A stretch of 64,000 nucleotides of DNA from assembly GCF_018476905.1 (NCBI RefSeq), contig NZ_JAHCVK010000001.1, forward strand, positions 1-64,000, written 5' to 3'. Below, piece by piece: positions 1 to 7,538 of the stretch. Position numbers and translations under genes: made by a program. Each line of letters opens with the position of its first letter. Positions within the stretch are counted from its first letter, which is position 1. This DNA is from Geomobilimonas luticola (lineage in GTDB: Bacteria > Desulfobacterota > Desulfuromonadia > Geobacterales > Geobacteraceae). The notes below the pieces were generated by a model, which saw only the letters and a list, made by a program, of their open reading frames with translations, searched no databases and was not told where the DNA came from.

Positions 1-94
1 GGGTCAGGTGTGCCTTGGGGTCAGGTGTGCCTTGGGGTCAGGTGTGCCTTGGGGTCAGGTGTGCCTTGGGGTCAGGTGTGCCTTGGGGTCAGGT
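1..94. repeat. 17-bp direct tandem repeat, five copies plus a partial one
   Basis: The unit GGGTCAGGTGTGCCTTG occurs five times head to tail at 1-85, and a sixth truncated copy (GGGTCAGGT) runs to 94. The array may begin before the window. After the last partial copy the sequence continues CTTGAAATATAAGT, which I recognise as the kind of end sequence seen beside REP-associated transposases in related genomes. There are no spacers, so this is not a CRISPR array. Copy number is probably variable. Confidence 0.9.
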
Positions 95-136
95 CTTGAA
101 ATATAAGTTTTGGAATTCCGGAAAAAAAGCAAAAAA

Positions 137-161
137 GGGGATAGATTTATTTTCTGTCCCC
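137..161. repeat. Palindromic REP-like hairpin, copy 1
   Basis: Nine-base arms GGGGATAGA (137-145) and TCTGTCCCC (153-161) pair around a TTTATTT loop with one G-T wobble. A closely similar hairpin lies at 1730-1752, and both are followed by a shared tail containing CCCTCACTATA. Here the tail ends at the stop codon of the antitoxin gene at 180, so the hairpin may also serve as its terminator. Such small palindromes are typical of REP/RAYT-type mobile repeats; no transposase gene is visible in the window. Confidence 0.75.
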
Positions 162-179
162 TTTGCTGCCCTCACTATA

Positions 180-473
180 TTATCGAACTTCTGCGTGCAG
201 TTTGAGTCCCAGGGCCGAAACGATTTTTAAAATCGTATCAAAACTTGGTACTCGTTCACCTGAAAGCGCCTTGTAAAGGCTTTCGCGGGAGAGGCCAGCA
301 TCACGCGCCACTTGAGACATCCCCTTGGCGCGGGCAATATCGCCCAGGGCCTTGGCAATGAATGCGGCATCGCCATTAGCCTCTTCAATGGAGGCTTCTA
401 AATAGGCAGCCATTTCTTCCGGAGTGCGGAGATGTTCGGCAACGTCATAGCGACTGGTAACTGTTTTAGGCAT
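180..473 (-). CDS. Antitoxin with HTH domain, HI1420-like addiction module antidote
   Basis: 97 aa. The C-terminal half is an XRE-like helix-turn-helix (about residues 52-95: SQVARDAGLSRESLYKALSG, then SFDTILKIVSALGL), the pattern of the HI1420-type antidote family. The start has a good ribosome site (AGGAG, six bases before ATG). It lies nine bases after the toxin gene, giving the toxin-first order known for HigBA/HI1419-HI1420 systems. It should neutralise the toxin and bind the operator upstream of the pair. Confidence 0.85.
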   Translation of the reverse strand: MPKTVTSRYDVAEHLRTPEEMAAYLEASIEEANGDAAFIAKALGDIARAKGMSQVARDAGLSRESLYKALSGERVPSFDTILKIVSALGLKLHAEVR

Positions 474-482
474 TTTCGACTC

Positions 483-773
483 CTATAGGTTCTGTGCGAG
501 CCCGATTGCTGTCTTGATATCCCGGGACTGGCTTCTCTTATCACCACCGGCCAACAGGATGATCAATTCGCTACCGCGCTGGATAAAGTAAACGCGATAA
601 CCGGGGCCATAGTTTATTCGCATTTCAGAGATGCCTTCACCAACCGGCTTAACGTCACCTGCGTTGCCTGATGCAAGGCGCTCAATCCTGACCAGGACAC
701 GTGCTTTAGCCTGGATATCACGCATGTTGTCAAGCCAGTTGGCAAAAAGTTCGGTTTTGCGAATTTCAACCAT
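483..773 (-). CDS. RelE/ParE-superfamily toxin, HI1419-like
   Basis: 96 aa from the ATG at 773. It matches the HI1419-type (Gp49-like) toxin pattern: ARVLVRIERLASGNAGDVKPV, then GPGYRVYFIQRGSELIILLAGGDK. Family members are mRNA-cleaving or translation-inhibiting toxins. An in-frame TTG at 791 could give six more residues, but it falls inside the operator palindrome, so ATG is preferred. No clear Shine-Dalgarno is visible. The last coding bases contain a 17-base stretch repeated near 1774 beside the hepT stop, suggesting recombination debris. Confidence 0.85.
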   Translation of the reverse strand: MVEIRKTELFANWLDNMRDIQAKARVLVRIERLASGNAGDVKPVGEGISEMRINYGPGYRVYFIQRGSELIILLAGGDKRSQSRDIKTAIGLAQNL

Positions 774-782
774 GGTTAAACT

Positions 783-798
783 GTAGCCCAATGGCTAC
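783..798. promoter_or_regulatory. Palindromic operator of the HI1419/HI1420-like pair
   Basis: GTAGCC (783-788) and GGCTAC (793-798) form a perfect six-base dyad with a CAAT spacer, ten bases before the toxin ATG. This is the expected position for autorepression by the antitoxin or the toxin-antitoxin complex. Binding is inferred. Confidence 0.6.
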
Positions 799-897
799 AC
801 CATGTCAAATATAAAGTCCAGAATAAACACTCCCTGCAGATCATTGAGAATCGAAAAGCGTAGAGGAAATGAAGGTACCGCTGAACTTATAAAAATT

Positions 898-926
898 TTG
901 ACTTCACAAATTAATGTATATACAAT
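898..926 (+). promoter_or_regulatory. Sigma-70-like promoter of brnTA
   Basis: TTGACT (898-903), a 17-base spacer and TACAAT (921-926) form a near-consensus promoter. The predicted transcription start falls at about 932-934, on the GTG start codon of brnT at 933, so the message would be leaderless. Confidence 0.65.
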
Positions 927-932
927 AAATCT

Positions 933-1202
933 GTGGCATACGAATGGGACGACAACAAGCGGGAAGCAAACCTTGCTAAACATGGCGTTGATTTCGCGGA
1001 TGCCCAATGGTTCGATTGGTCTTGCGCTTATATCAAGCCCGACACCCGCAAAAATTACGGTGAGCCCCGTTACGTAGCAGTCGGCCCCATAAAGGGACGA
1101 CTCCATGTCATGATTTTCACCACACGAAGCAGTGCAATCCGGATCATCGGACTTCGCAAGGCAAACCCCCGCGAGGAAAAACATTATGAAGAAAAAGCCT
1201 GA
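933..1202 (+). CDS. brnT: BrnT-family ribonuclease toxin
   Basis: 89 aa from a GTG start. The N-terminus (YEWDDNKREANLAKHGVDF) and the C-terminal RIIGLRKANPREEKHYEE segment match the BrnT family, a RelE-fold ribonuclease toxin. There is no Shine-Dalgarno, and the promoter -10 ends only six bases upstream, suggesting leaderless translation. It overlaps brnA by 17 bases, the usual BrnTA arrangement of toxin then antitoxin. Confidence 0.9.
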   Translation: MAYEWDDNKREANLAKHGVDFADAQWFDWSCAYIKPDTRKNYGEPRYVAVGPIKGRLHVMIFTTRSSAIRIIGLRKANPREEKHYEEKA

Positions 1203-1491
1203 ACATAGTACCCGGAAAGAGTTGGACGATGTGCGCATCCCTGAACTTACCGCGAAGGACTTCGCGGAAATGCGCCCGGCATCGGAAGTGCTCCCCGCAA
1301 TCGTTTGCGAAAAGGCAGCTGCCGAACTCTTAAAAACCCGTGGTCGCCCGAAAGCCGACCAGCCTAAAAAATCAGTCTCGATCCGTCTCGATTCCGAAAT
1401 AATCGCCTTTTTCAAGGCTGGCGGCCGTGGCTGGCAGAGCCGCATAGATGCCGCTCTCAAGGAATGGGTGAAAGAGCACAAAGCGGCATGA
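1186..1491 (+). CDS. brnA: BrnA-family antitoxin
   Basis: 101 aa from the ATG at 1186, preceded by GAGGAAAAACATT. The C-terminus (GRPKADQPKKSVSIRLDSEI, then GGRGWQSRIDAALKEW) is the ribbon-helix-helix DNA-binding part of BrnA antitoxins, which bind BrnT and repress the operon. It is coupled to brnT by a 17-base overlap. Confidence 0.9.
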   Translation: MKKKPEHSTRKELDDVRIPELTAKDFAEMRPASEVLPAIVCEKAAAELLKTRGRPKADQPKKSVSIRLDSEIIAFFKAGGRGWQSRIDAALKEWVKEHKAA

Positions 1492-1526
1492 TTGTGGCGC
1501 CCCCCCTCGCCACAAAACAACAAAAA

Positions 1527-1563
1527 ACGCCGTGCGCCCCTTGATTCCAAGGCTGCACGGCGT
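1527..1563. terminator. Bidirectional terminator, probably the native terminator of the radical SAM gene
   Basis: ACGCCGTGC (1527-1535) pairs with GCACGGCGT (1555-1563), with an inner CCTTG/CAAGG stem. Read on the minus strand it is followed by a long U-rich tract (TTTTTTGTTGTTTTG), the better terminator direction. It sits just beyond the displaced copy of the radical SAM gene 3' end, as if it once terminated that gene. It also lies downstream of brnA on the plus strand. Confidence 0.8.
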
Positions 1564-1587
1564 TTCCCATTCAGCTTCACTTCCCCC

Positions 1588-1718
1588 TTCCGCACCTATT
1601 GCAGAAACGACTCCACCGGCCGGTTGAGAAAGTGTTCGTGCTTGAGCTTCAGTGCCGCCACGGCGGCTTCCCGCTCCTCCCCCTCCCCCATCGTCATGAT
1701 CCGGTTTATCTCCGCCAC
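1588..1718 (-). pseudogene. Duplicated 3'-end fragment of the radical SAM gene (direct repeat copy A)
   Basis: 131 bases identical, apart from 1602, to 4957-5087. They encode on the minus strand the last 40 or so codons of the radical SAM protein at 4965-6599, including its TAG stop. The fragment has no start or catalytic domain. The native-looking terminator at 1527-1563 follows this copy, not copy B. The 3238 bases between the copies carry the HepT/MntA module and a truncated secreted protein, so the pair marks an insertion or segmental duplication. Confidence 0.9.
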
Positions 1719-1729
1719 GAACCAAAGGA

Positions 1730-1752
1730 GGGACAGATTTATTTTCTGTCCC
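1730..1752. repeat. Palindromic REP-like hairpin, copy 2
   Basis: GGGACAGA (1730-1737) pairs perfectly with TCTGTCCC (1745-1752) around TTTATTT. It is the second copy of the hairpin at 137-161, and the CCCTCACTATA tail is also repeated. It lies 11 bases inside the left junction of the segment bounded by the 131-bp repeats, so it may have taken part in the rearrangement. Confidence 0.75.
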
Positions 1753-1800
1753 CCTATGCTTCCCTCACTATAAGATTGCTGTCTTGATATTGGTATGCTT

Positions 1801-2178
1801 TTACGCAGTGAGATGATTTCTGACGGCTTCAAGAAGTTCGCGGGCTTCGCGAATTGTCTGTCGTGCCTTTTCTTCGCTGACGGCATTAATTGCACCATAG
1901 TCGCCGGCGTTACGCAGATCAAAGGCATCGAGGATGTAGCGGTGAAAGCGGTTGTCGAAAATGCCGGCCTTGACGAACTCCTTGCCGAAAGCGGCAATAA
2001 CCGCTGAATGTTTGGAAAAGGAGAGGTCTCGACTCAGCAGCAGTGCTTCGATAGTGTAAAACATGGCATAGTATGCCCGGCTTGCACCAAAGTCGATATA
2101 ACTGTCCTTGACCAGCAATTCAGCCGCACCGATGCTCTGCTCCGCCTTTTCCAGCAATTCCCGGACCGAATCGGTCAT
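1801..2178 (-). CDS. hepT: HEPN-domain toxin, HepT-like
   Basis: 125 aa, all-helical. It shows the HEPN pattern: SRAYYAMFYTIEALL near residues 34-48 and an RxxxDY motif (RNAGDYG) near residue 92 in place of the Rx4-6H motif of many HEPN ribonucleases. It is adjacent to a minimal nucleotidyltransferase and overlaps it by four bases (ATGA), the layout of HepT/MntA pairs in which MntA modifies HepT with AMP. The missing catalytic His means nuclease activity should not be assumed. Confidence 0.8.
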   Translation of the reverse strand: MTDSVRELLEKAEQSIGAAELLVKDSYIDFGASRAYYAMFYTIEALLLSRDLSFSKHSAVIAAFGKEFVKAGIFDNRFHRYILDAFDLRNAGDYGAINAVSEEKARQTIREARELLEAVRNHLTA

Positions 2179-2507
2179 ATGCGAACCCCTTCCCGATGCG
2201 CGTTCAGAATAAGGGGGGTTTTCTTGGAGCCATACATCTCATAATCCATTGGAATGACCGAAACGACGGTGTCATATTTCAGGGAAAGATCATGGACTAC
2301 GGGGAGATACTGGTCGCGCTCCGCTTCGGGGTCACTCACCCGGTCCAGCAGTACGAGAAGGTCGATATCCGACCCTTTTGTGTAGTCGCCACGGGCATAC
2401 GAACCGAACAGAATGATGTCCTTCAGTCGTTGGGCATAAATCGCGTGTAAACGGGATTTGGTTTCCGCGAGGGCTTTTTCAATTTTTTTCGGTAACCGTT
2501 TTGCCAT
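2175..2507 (-). CDS. mntA: Minimal nucleotidyltransferase, MntA-like antitoxin
   Basis: 110 aa. It carries the nucleotidyltransferase signature GSYARGDYTKGSDIDLLVLL (residues 36-55), with the GSx10DxD metal-binding acidic pair. Stand-alone proteins of this size next to HEPN genes act as antitoxins by AMPylating the HEPN partner. It is the first gene of the pair and its stop overlaps the hepT start. The start has AAGGTCAAC upstream. Confidence 0.85.
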   Translation of the reverse strand: MAKRLPKKIEKALAETKSRLHAIYAQRLKDIILFGSYARGDYTKGSDIDLLVLLDRVSDPEAERDQYLPVVHDLSLKYDTVVSVIPMDYEMYGSKKTPLILNAHREGVRI

Positions 2508-2823
2508 GTTGACCTTTGATTTTCAGCTCCTGCCGAAGTTGATTGCAAGTATAGCAGCCAGTCCGGTGAAAATCCAATAATTACTTATAGGTAACGGTTA
2601 TCTTATTTTGTGAATATAAAACCTCTCTTCCCTTGCCCCCACAACCAATTTATTATTTTATTTTTATTTAAATTTTATAATTAATATGCTATGGTCTGCA
2701 AGCTTAAGAGGACCAAACCAACAACATCAACTAACTGTTATCATTATGTATAAAGCAAAGAACATGGCCACGCCAACCAAAACTTAGAAACTTAGAATCA
2801 TTTACCACTTAAGGGGAACATTA
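2508..2823. other. AT-rich intergenic region between mntA and the FN3 protein gene
   Basis: 316 bases with no gene. About 2640-2695 is a run of A/T-only stretches resembling an UP-element or promoter region for the plus-strand gene at 2824, which has a good ribosome site (AGGGGAACATTA before ATG). The composition is clearly more AT-rich than the rest of the window, supporting foreign origin. No confident -35/-10 pair or terminator could be assigned. Confidence 0.5.
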
Positions 2824-4971
2824 ATGAAGAATAAACATGGCGGTTCATTTAAATCAATGCTTCTGAAGTACGCCAAACAAGTTATTGTTTTATTCTTATC
2901 AGTTGTATTTGTTGCTTTCCCATTCACCAAGACAGCCGTCGGGGCAGCTGCCCCGACCGCACCAATGAACCTTACCGCAACGGTTGCATCGTCAAAGCAG
3001 ATTAATTTGACCTGGCAGGATCATGCCACAAACGAGGCATCTTACTATGTTGAACGAGCTCCGGCTCCGGCGGGCCCATGGAAGGTCATTGCCACCCTCA
3101 GTACGAATGTCACAAGCTACCCCCATTCTGATCTCACCCAAAACACCACATATTATTACCGGGTTCGTTGCAAGGCGGGCAACAGCTATTCCGGATACTC
3201 CAACATAGCAAATGCAAAAACTGCAACACTTGCCCCGCCTACCACCCTCTCCGCTACCGTAGTCTCTGCAACAAAGATTGATCTCGCGTGGGCTGACAAT
3301 ACACCCTATGAAGCCAATTACTTCATCGAAAGAGCCACTTCATCCGGCGGACCGTATAAACAAGTTGGCTCCGTGGGTACAAATGTAACGACCTACTCCA
3401 ATACCCGTCTTACCGACGGAACTTTCTACCATTACCGTGTAAGAGCATATGATGGCACCAACTACTCGGAATACAGTAACGTAGTTAACCAAACGATTCG
3501 TACAATCGCCTCCTCAGCAGGGCCATACGGTTCCATTTCCCCTTACGGTACAACCGCTGTAGACAATGGAGCATCTCAGACTTTTGTCTTGAATCCGAAT
3601 AATGGATACCATGTCTTAGATGTACTTGTGGACGGCATATCAGTCGGAGCAATGAACTCGTACACATTTGTCAATGTGACGGCAAATCATACCATTGATG
3701 CAAGTTTTGCTATCAATCCCAATACTATTAACGCTAAAGCTATCGGCAATGGCACCATTACACCAAGCGGGGGCATCAGTGTCAATACAGGAGCATCCGC
3801 AACCTTTACCATGGCGCCAGATACAAACTATCATATCGACGATGTGTTGATAGACGTTGTATCGGTTGGGCCTGTCAGTACCTATACATTCAACGATGTG
3901 ACTACAAATCATTCTATTGTTGCACGCTTTGCAATCAACACCTACACAATAACCACCACTTCAAATTCAAATGGTGCCATCTCACCATCAGGCACGGTAA
4001 GAGTCAATTCAGGAACTGACAAGACGTTCACCATAACACCAATTACAGGCTCTCGTGTCATAGATGTGCTGGTTGACGGCGTTTCGGTCGGGGCCATAAG
4101 CACGTATACCTTCAAAAACATCAACGCTAATCATACGATATCAGCCAGTTTCACGGCCTCAAGCGGTAATGACGACACAAACATTTATTGTCAAGGCTTC
4201 GGTAGTTACATGGTTGGACCGAGCAACTTCGGCAATGGAATTATTGTTCCACCAGCGGGCACAAATGCAGTCCTGATCACCTCCCCATCAAACGGATCAA
4301 CCATAAACGGAACTAAAACCATCGTTAAAGGCGCAATGGATACGACGGTACCGATACTCGGCGTAATTGTTCAAGTTATTAACACATCGGGAACCATCAA
4401 CTATCCCGCCGAGGTAAATGGGACGTATTTCGCGTCCGAAGTACAACTGCCGGTGGACAACAGTACAATCAAAGTTATCGTCACGGACCAGAATAATGTA
4501 CAGAATCAGGATAGCGTCACGGTGAACGCTACGACGAAGTCGGACGGTGTTACTCTTCAGGCCTCACCTAATACCGGTATCCCGACCTTAAAAATTAACA
4601 ACCAGGCCACGCATGATGTTTCCCTAACTTCCTCAACAGGTTCTATCGCAAATCCGGTTTCAAGTTATTCGTGGGATTTTGATGGAGCTGGCACTAATAG
4701 CCTGACATGTTTCAGTCACTCGACTATAAAGGCAAGCTATGAACAGCCGGGATTGTATCTCACGTCGATTACGGTTACCGATACGGTAGGGACTACGTAT
4801 ACCGATACGGTGATTGTAAATGTACTCGACAAGACGGCAATTGATGCTCACCTTCAAGCCAAGTGGGGTGGGATGAAAAATGCATTGACTACGGGGAATA
4901 CCTCAGCAGCCCTGAACTATATCCATCCAGGGAGTCGGGAAAAATTCAATCGCGCATTCCGCACCTATTGA
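2824..4971 (+). CDS. Secreted multidomain protein with FN3, InlB-B-like and PKD repeats, 3'-truncated
   Basis: 715 aa. A long signal peptide (about 1-41) is followed by two fibronectin type III domains (about 45-134 and 137-226), three InlB-B/Flg_new-type repeats (about 229-297, 302-371, 375-445; each with a VLVDGxSVG-like core and NHTI ending), an Ig-like segment and a PKD-like domain (SYSWDFDGAG). It is probably extracellular or cell-surface. The last residues (AFRTY and the stop) are encoded by the 131-bp repeat derived from the radical SAM gene, so the original C-terminus appears lost. The coding sequence is AT-richer than its neighbours. It probably arrived by transfer. Confidence 0.85.
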   Translation: MKNKHGGSFKSMLLKYAKQVIVLFLSVVFVAFPFTKTAVGAAAPTAPMNLTATVASSKQINLTWQDHATNEASYYVERAPAPAGPWKVIATLSTNVTSYPHSDLTQNTTYYYRVRCKAGNSYSGYSNIANAKTATLAPPTTLSATVVSATKIDLAWADNTPYEANYFIERATSSGGPYKQVGSVGTNVTTYSNTRLTDGTFYHYRVRAYDGTNYSEYSNVVNQTIRTIASSAGPYGSISPYGTTAVDNGASQTFVLNPNNGYHVLDVLVDGISVGAMNSYTFVNVTANHTIDASFAINPNTINAKAIGNGTITPSGGISVNTGASATFTMAPDTNYHIDDVLIDVVSVGPVSTYTFNDVTTNHSIVARFAINTYTITTTSNSNGAISPSGTVRVNSGTDKTFTITPITGSRVIDVLVDGVSVGAISTYTFKNINANHTISASFTASSGNDDTNIYCQGFGSYMVGPSNFGNGIIVPPAGTNAVLITSPSNGSTINGTKTIVKGAMDTTVPILGVIVQVINTSGTINYPAEVNGTYFASEVQLPVDNSTIKVIVTDQNNVQNQDSVTVNATTKSDGVTLQASPNTGIPTLKINNQATHDVSLTSSTGSIANPVSSYSWDFDGAGTNSLTCFSHSTIKASYEQPGLYLTSITVTDTVGTTYTDTVIVNVLDKTAIDAHLQAKWGGMKNALTTGNTSAALNYIHPGSREKFNRAFRTY

Positions 4972-5087
4972 AGAAACGACTCCACCGGCCGGTTGAGAAA
5001 GTGTTCGTGCTTGAGCTTCAGTGCCGCCACGGCGGCTTCCCGCTCCTCCCCCTCCCCCATCGTCATGATCCGGTTTATCTCCGCCAC
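4957..5087 (-). repeat. 131-bp direct repeat copy B (3' end of the radical SAM gene)
   Basis: This copy is contiguous with the intact radical SAM gene and differs from copy A (1588-1718) at one base (4971 versus 1602). Its first bases also supply the stop codon of the convergent FN3 gene. The repeat pair frames 1719-4956. Confidence 0.9.
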
Positions 5088-6599
5088 CACCTCCCGGTCC
5101 AGGACGGTCCGTATCCGCTCGGCCAGGGCCTGCTTGTAATCGTAGAGGCCGGACTTCTCCCGCTGGTCGGTGGAGAACCGCACGGTATCGAGGATGAGGT
5201 CAACGAGAGCGGCGTTGTCCAGGAGGTCGGTCTCGTAGTTGAGCCACTGGTGCCAGGAGGGCTGGGAGAGCCCGCCCACGTACTCTTCCAGGTTTTTGTA
5301 GAGGAGCTTGTAGCCGTGCTTTTCCGGGTCGTCGAACGCCGGGGAGCCGGGATCGAGGACGATGGGGCCGACGATGGGGCCACCCAGCGGCACGTCGACC
5401 ATGCCGGCCGCCTGGGAGGAGCGGTCGATGGCGGAGAGTTTCTCCCATATCTCCCAGGTCTTCTTCACGTCGTCGGCGGTCTCCCCCGCCAGCCCGACGG
5501 AGAAGAAGGTGGTGACGGGGAGGCGGTACTTGTGGCAGATCTCCACGGTTCTCAGCAGCTCTTCGTTGTCATAGGGACGCCCCAGCCGCCGGCGCACCTC
5601 GTCCGAGCCGGTGTCGGGGCAGAGGTGGATCACCACCTGCCGGCCGATCTTCGACGCCTCCCGGATGAACTCCTCGTCCGCCGGGACGAGCAGGTCGAGG
5701 GAGAGGCGCTCGATCTCTACCTTCTCCTTGGCGAGGCCGGAGAGGAGCTCCCGCCAGTACTTCCTCCCCCCCATGCGGGGGTCCTGGTAGAGGCCGATGA
5801 AGTGGACCCCCTGGTCGTTGAGCTTCTTGATGTCGGTGATGATCTTCGCCGGGCTCCGGAAGGCGGGCTTCCCCATCCCCAGGTGGGTCTTGTAGGTGTA
5901 GGCCGAGCCGCCGCAGATGGCGCAGTTGTAGATGCAGCCACGGCAGACCGTCAGGCTCCAGCGGGGGGGTGCGTTGGGGGGATAGACGGAGGTCCCGGGG
6001 TCCAGGAGGTCGAACCGGGTGAACTCGAACTCGTCCAGGTCGGTGCTGGCCGGCATGAGGGGGGTAACCCGCACCTCCCCCTCCCCGGTCCGGTAGGTCA
6101 GGTTGGGGGTGTCGGTGATCCGGCCGTGCTGCTCATAGGCCCGCACGAACTGCAGGAGCGCCTTCTCCCCCTCGGCCCGGATGACGGCATCGACGAAGTC
6201 GTACTTCCGGATGATCTCCTCGTGGAAGCGGGTGGCGGAGAGCCCCCCCATGACGATGACGGAGCCGGGGTGGAACTTCTTGCAGAGCCGCGCCACCTCC
6301 AGGGCTCCCTGGGCGTGCTGCTGGAAATGGAGGCCGATGGCGATGATGGGGGCGGACAGGTTGCGGAGATGCTCCTCGGCGTCGAAGGTGGGGCTCGCGA
6401 CCATCCGGTCCCCCAGGTTGTCCACCTTGGCCCGGTAGCCGTGCCGGTCCAGGTACTCGGCCATGCTGAGCATGCCGATGGGGACCTTGTTGAACTGGAC
6501 CTGCTCCACCGAGGCGCCGAGGGCGCCGGGGAAGAGGGGTTTCTTGCGGAAATCGAAGACCGCCGGGGGATGGATGATGATGACGTCGTGGCTGCTCAT
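4965..6599 (-). CDS. B12-binding domain/radical SAM protein
   Basis: 544 aa. The N-terminal third is a cobalamin-binding-like Rossmann domain (VIIIHPPAVFDF near the start, VIVMGGLSATRFHEEII about 115-130). The radical SAM core follows with a CxxxCxxC cluster motif in CIYNCAIC, then GLYQDPRMGG. The layout resembles the family annotated as B12-binding/radical SAM, Ta0216 type; the reaction is unknown. The start has AAGGAG upstream. The terminator expected after the gene lies 3.4 kb away beside the duplicated 3' end, so the gene now converges directly on the FN3 gene, with the two 3' ends overlapping. Confidence 0.85.
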   Translation of the reverse strand: MSSHDVIIIHPPAVFDFRKKPLFPGALGASVEQVQFNKVPIGMLSMAEYLDRHGYRAKVDNLGDRMVASPTFDAEEHLRNLSAPIIAIGLHFQQHAQGALEVARLCKKFHPGSVIVMGGLSATRFHEEIIRKYDFVDAVIRAEGEKALLQFVRAYEQHGRITDTPNLTYRTGEGEVRVTPLMPASTDLDEFEFTRFDLLDPGTSVYPPNAPPRWSLTVCRGCIYNCAICGGSAYTYKTHLGMGKPAFRSPAKIITDIKKLNDQGVHFIGLYQDPRMGGRKYWRELLSGLAKEKVEIERLSLDLLVPADEEFIREASKIGRQVVIHLCPDTGSDEVRRRLGRPYDNEELLRTVEICHKYRLPVTTFFSVGLAGETADDVKKTWEIWEKLSAIDRSSQAAGMVDVPLGGPIVGPIVLDPGSPAFDDPEKHGYKLLYKNLEEYVGGLSQPSWHQWLNYETDLLDNAALVDLILDTVRFSTDQREKSGLYDYKQALAERIRTVLDREVVAEINRIMTMGEGEEREAAVAALKLKHEHFLNRPVESFLQ

Positions 6600-6661
6600 G
6601 GGGCGGGACTCCTTGCACGTTACTGGTAAAAGTGTTCTCTACTCGACATCCCCCCTCCTTC

Positions 6662-6725
6662 CTCCCCCCTCCGGGGGGAGAACTCCTCGCCCTCCCCCAG
6701 CGGGGGAGGGATGGGTGGGGGTGTT
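6662..6725. repeat. GC-rich palindromic REP-like element
   Basis: Two palindromes occur in tandem: CTCCCCC/GGGGGAG arms at about 6662-6680 and CCCTCCCCC (6690-6698) with GGGGGAGGG (6702-6710). The second and its flank match, in reverse orientation, the element at 29620-29656, so this is a dispersed family. It lies between tauE and the radical SAM gene and may act as a transcription barrier. Confidence 0.65.
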
Positions 6726-6750
6726 GCTAAAGCACCGCGGCCTTCATCCC

Positions 6751-7506
6751 CTAGAAGAGGAGCTTGATGGCAGCGACGATCGTCAACGCCTGCACGATGT
6801 TCACGAACAGCCGCTGGGGGATATGCCTGACGACCATGATCCCCGCCACCGCTCCCACGACGGTTGCCGGCAGGAGGGTGAGATTGAGGAGCAGGGAATC
6901 GTGGTTGATCAGGCCGAGATGCCAGCTGAACGGCACCTTGAAGCAGTTGACGACGAAAAAGTACCAGGCCCCCGTGCCGATGAATTCCTGCTTCGGCAGA
7001 TCCATGGCAAGAAGGTAGAGGGCCATGATGGGGCCGGCGGCGTTGGCCATCATGGTGGCGATGCCGGCCGCAACCCCCATGAAGAAAGCAAAAAAACTCC
7101 CGTGGAGGCGGGAGATGGTTTCAGCGCCGCTGTCGCCGGAGCGCTCGCGCCACTTTGCCAGCACGAGCATGGCGAGGATCAGGGTGCCGATAAGGGGGCG
7201 GAGTTCCCCGTCGGTCACGATGGAGAGGAGCCAGTAGCCGATGACGATGCCGACGAACCCGTAGGGGAGGAGGCGGAGCAGATGGGACCACCGGGCATGC
7301 CGGCGATAGTAGGTCACGGCGAAGAGATCGCCGGCGATCAGCATCGGAAGGATGATTCCCGTGGACGCCTTCGCCGGGAGCACCAGCGCCGCCAGGGGGA
7401 TGGCCAGCACGGCGATCCCCGGCAGCCCCGTCTTGGAAAAGCCGATGACGAGCGCTGCCAGCACAAGAACACCCCAGTCGGTCATGGTATGGGCGGGAAG
7501 AACCAT
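6751..7506 (-). CDS. TauE/SafE-family membrane permease
   Basis: 251 aa from the ATG at 7506, chosen because GGGAG lies ten bases upstream and because the longer in-frame start would run through the terminator at 7539-7565. It has about eight hydrophobic segments and the family-typical GFSKTGLPGIAVLAIPL near the N-terminus plus VAAGIATMMANAAGPIMALYL in the middle. Family members export sulfite, sulfoacetate or other small anions. It lies downstream of athLS but beyond a strong terminator, so linkage to pyrogallol metabolism is uncertain; a sulfur anion would fit the nearby dsr genes. Confidence 0.85.
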   Translation of the reverse strand: MVLPAHTMTDWGVLVLAALVIGFSKTGLPGIAVLAIPLAALVLPAKASTGIILPMLIAGDLFAVTYYRRHARWSHLLRLLPYGFVGIVIGYWLLSIVTDGELRPLIGTLILAMLVLAKWRERSGDSGAETISRLHGSFFAFFMGVAAGIATMMANAAGPIMALYLLAMDLPKQEFIGTGAWYFFVVNCFKVPFSWHLGLINHDSLLLNLTLLPATVVGAVAGIMVVRHIPQRLFVNIVQALTIVAAIKLLF

Positions 7507-7538
7507 ATCAAAAAATCTCCCGCTGCCGCAACGAAAAA

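Noticed and set aside
1-94. CRISPR array at the left edge
   Set aside because: Units are directly contiguous without spacers and no cas genes are present.
1596-1997. 133-aa minus-strand open frame ending in the radical SAM C-terminus
   Set aside because: Formed by joining the duplicated gene end to unrelated DNA; no start or upstream homology. Reported as a pseudogene fragment instead.
4863-6629. 588-aa plus-strand open frame opposite the radical SAM gene
   Set aside because: Antisense shadow, rich in Gly/Pro/Asp/Val repeats typical of reverse-complement GC-rich coding DNA.
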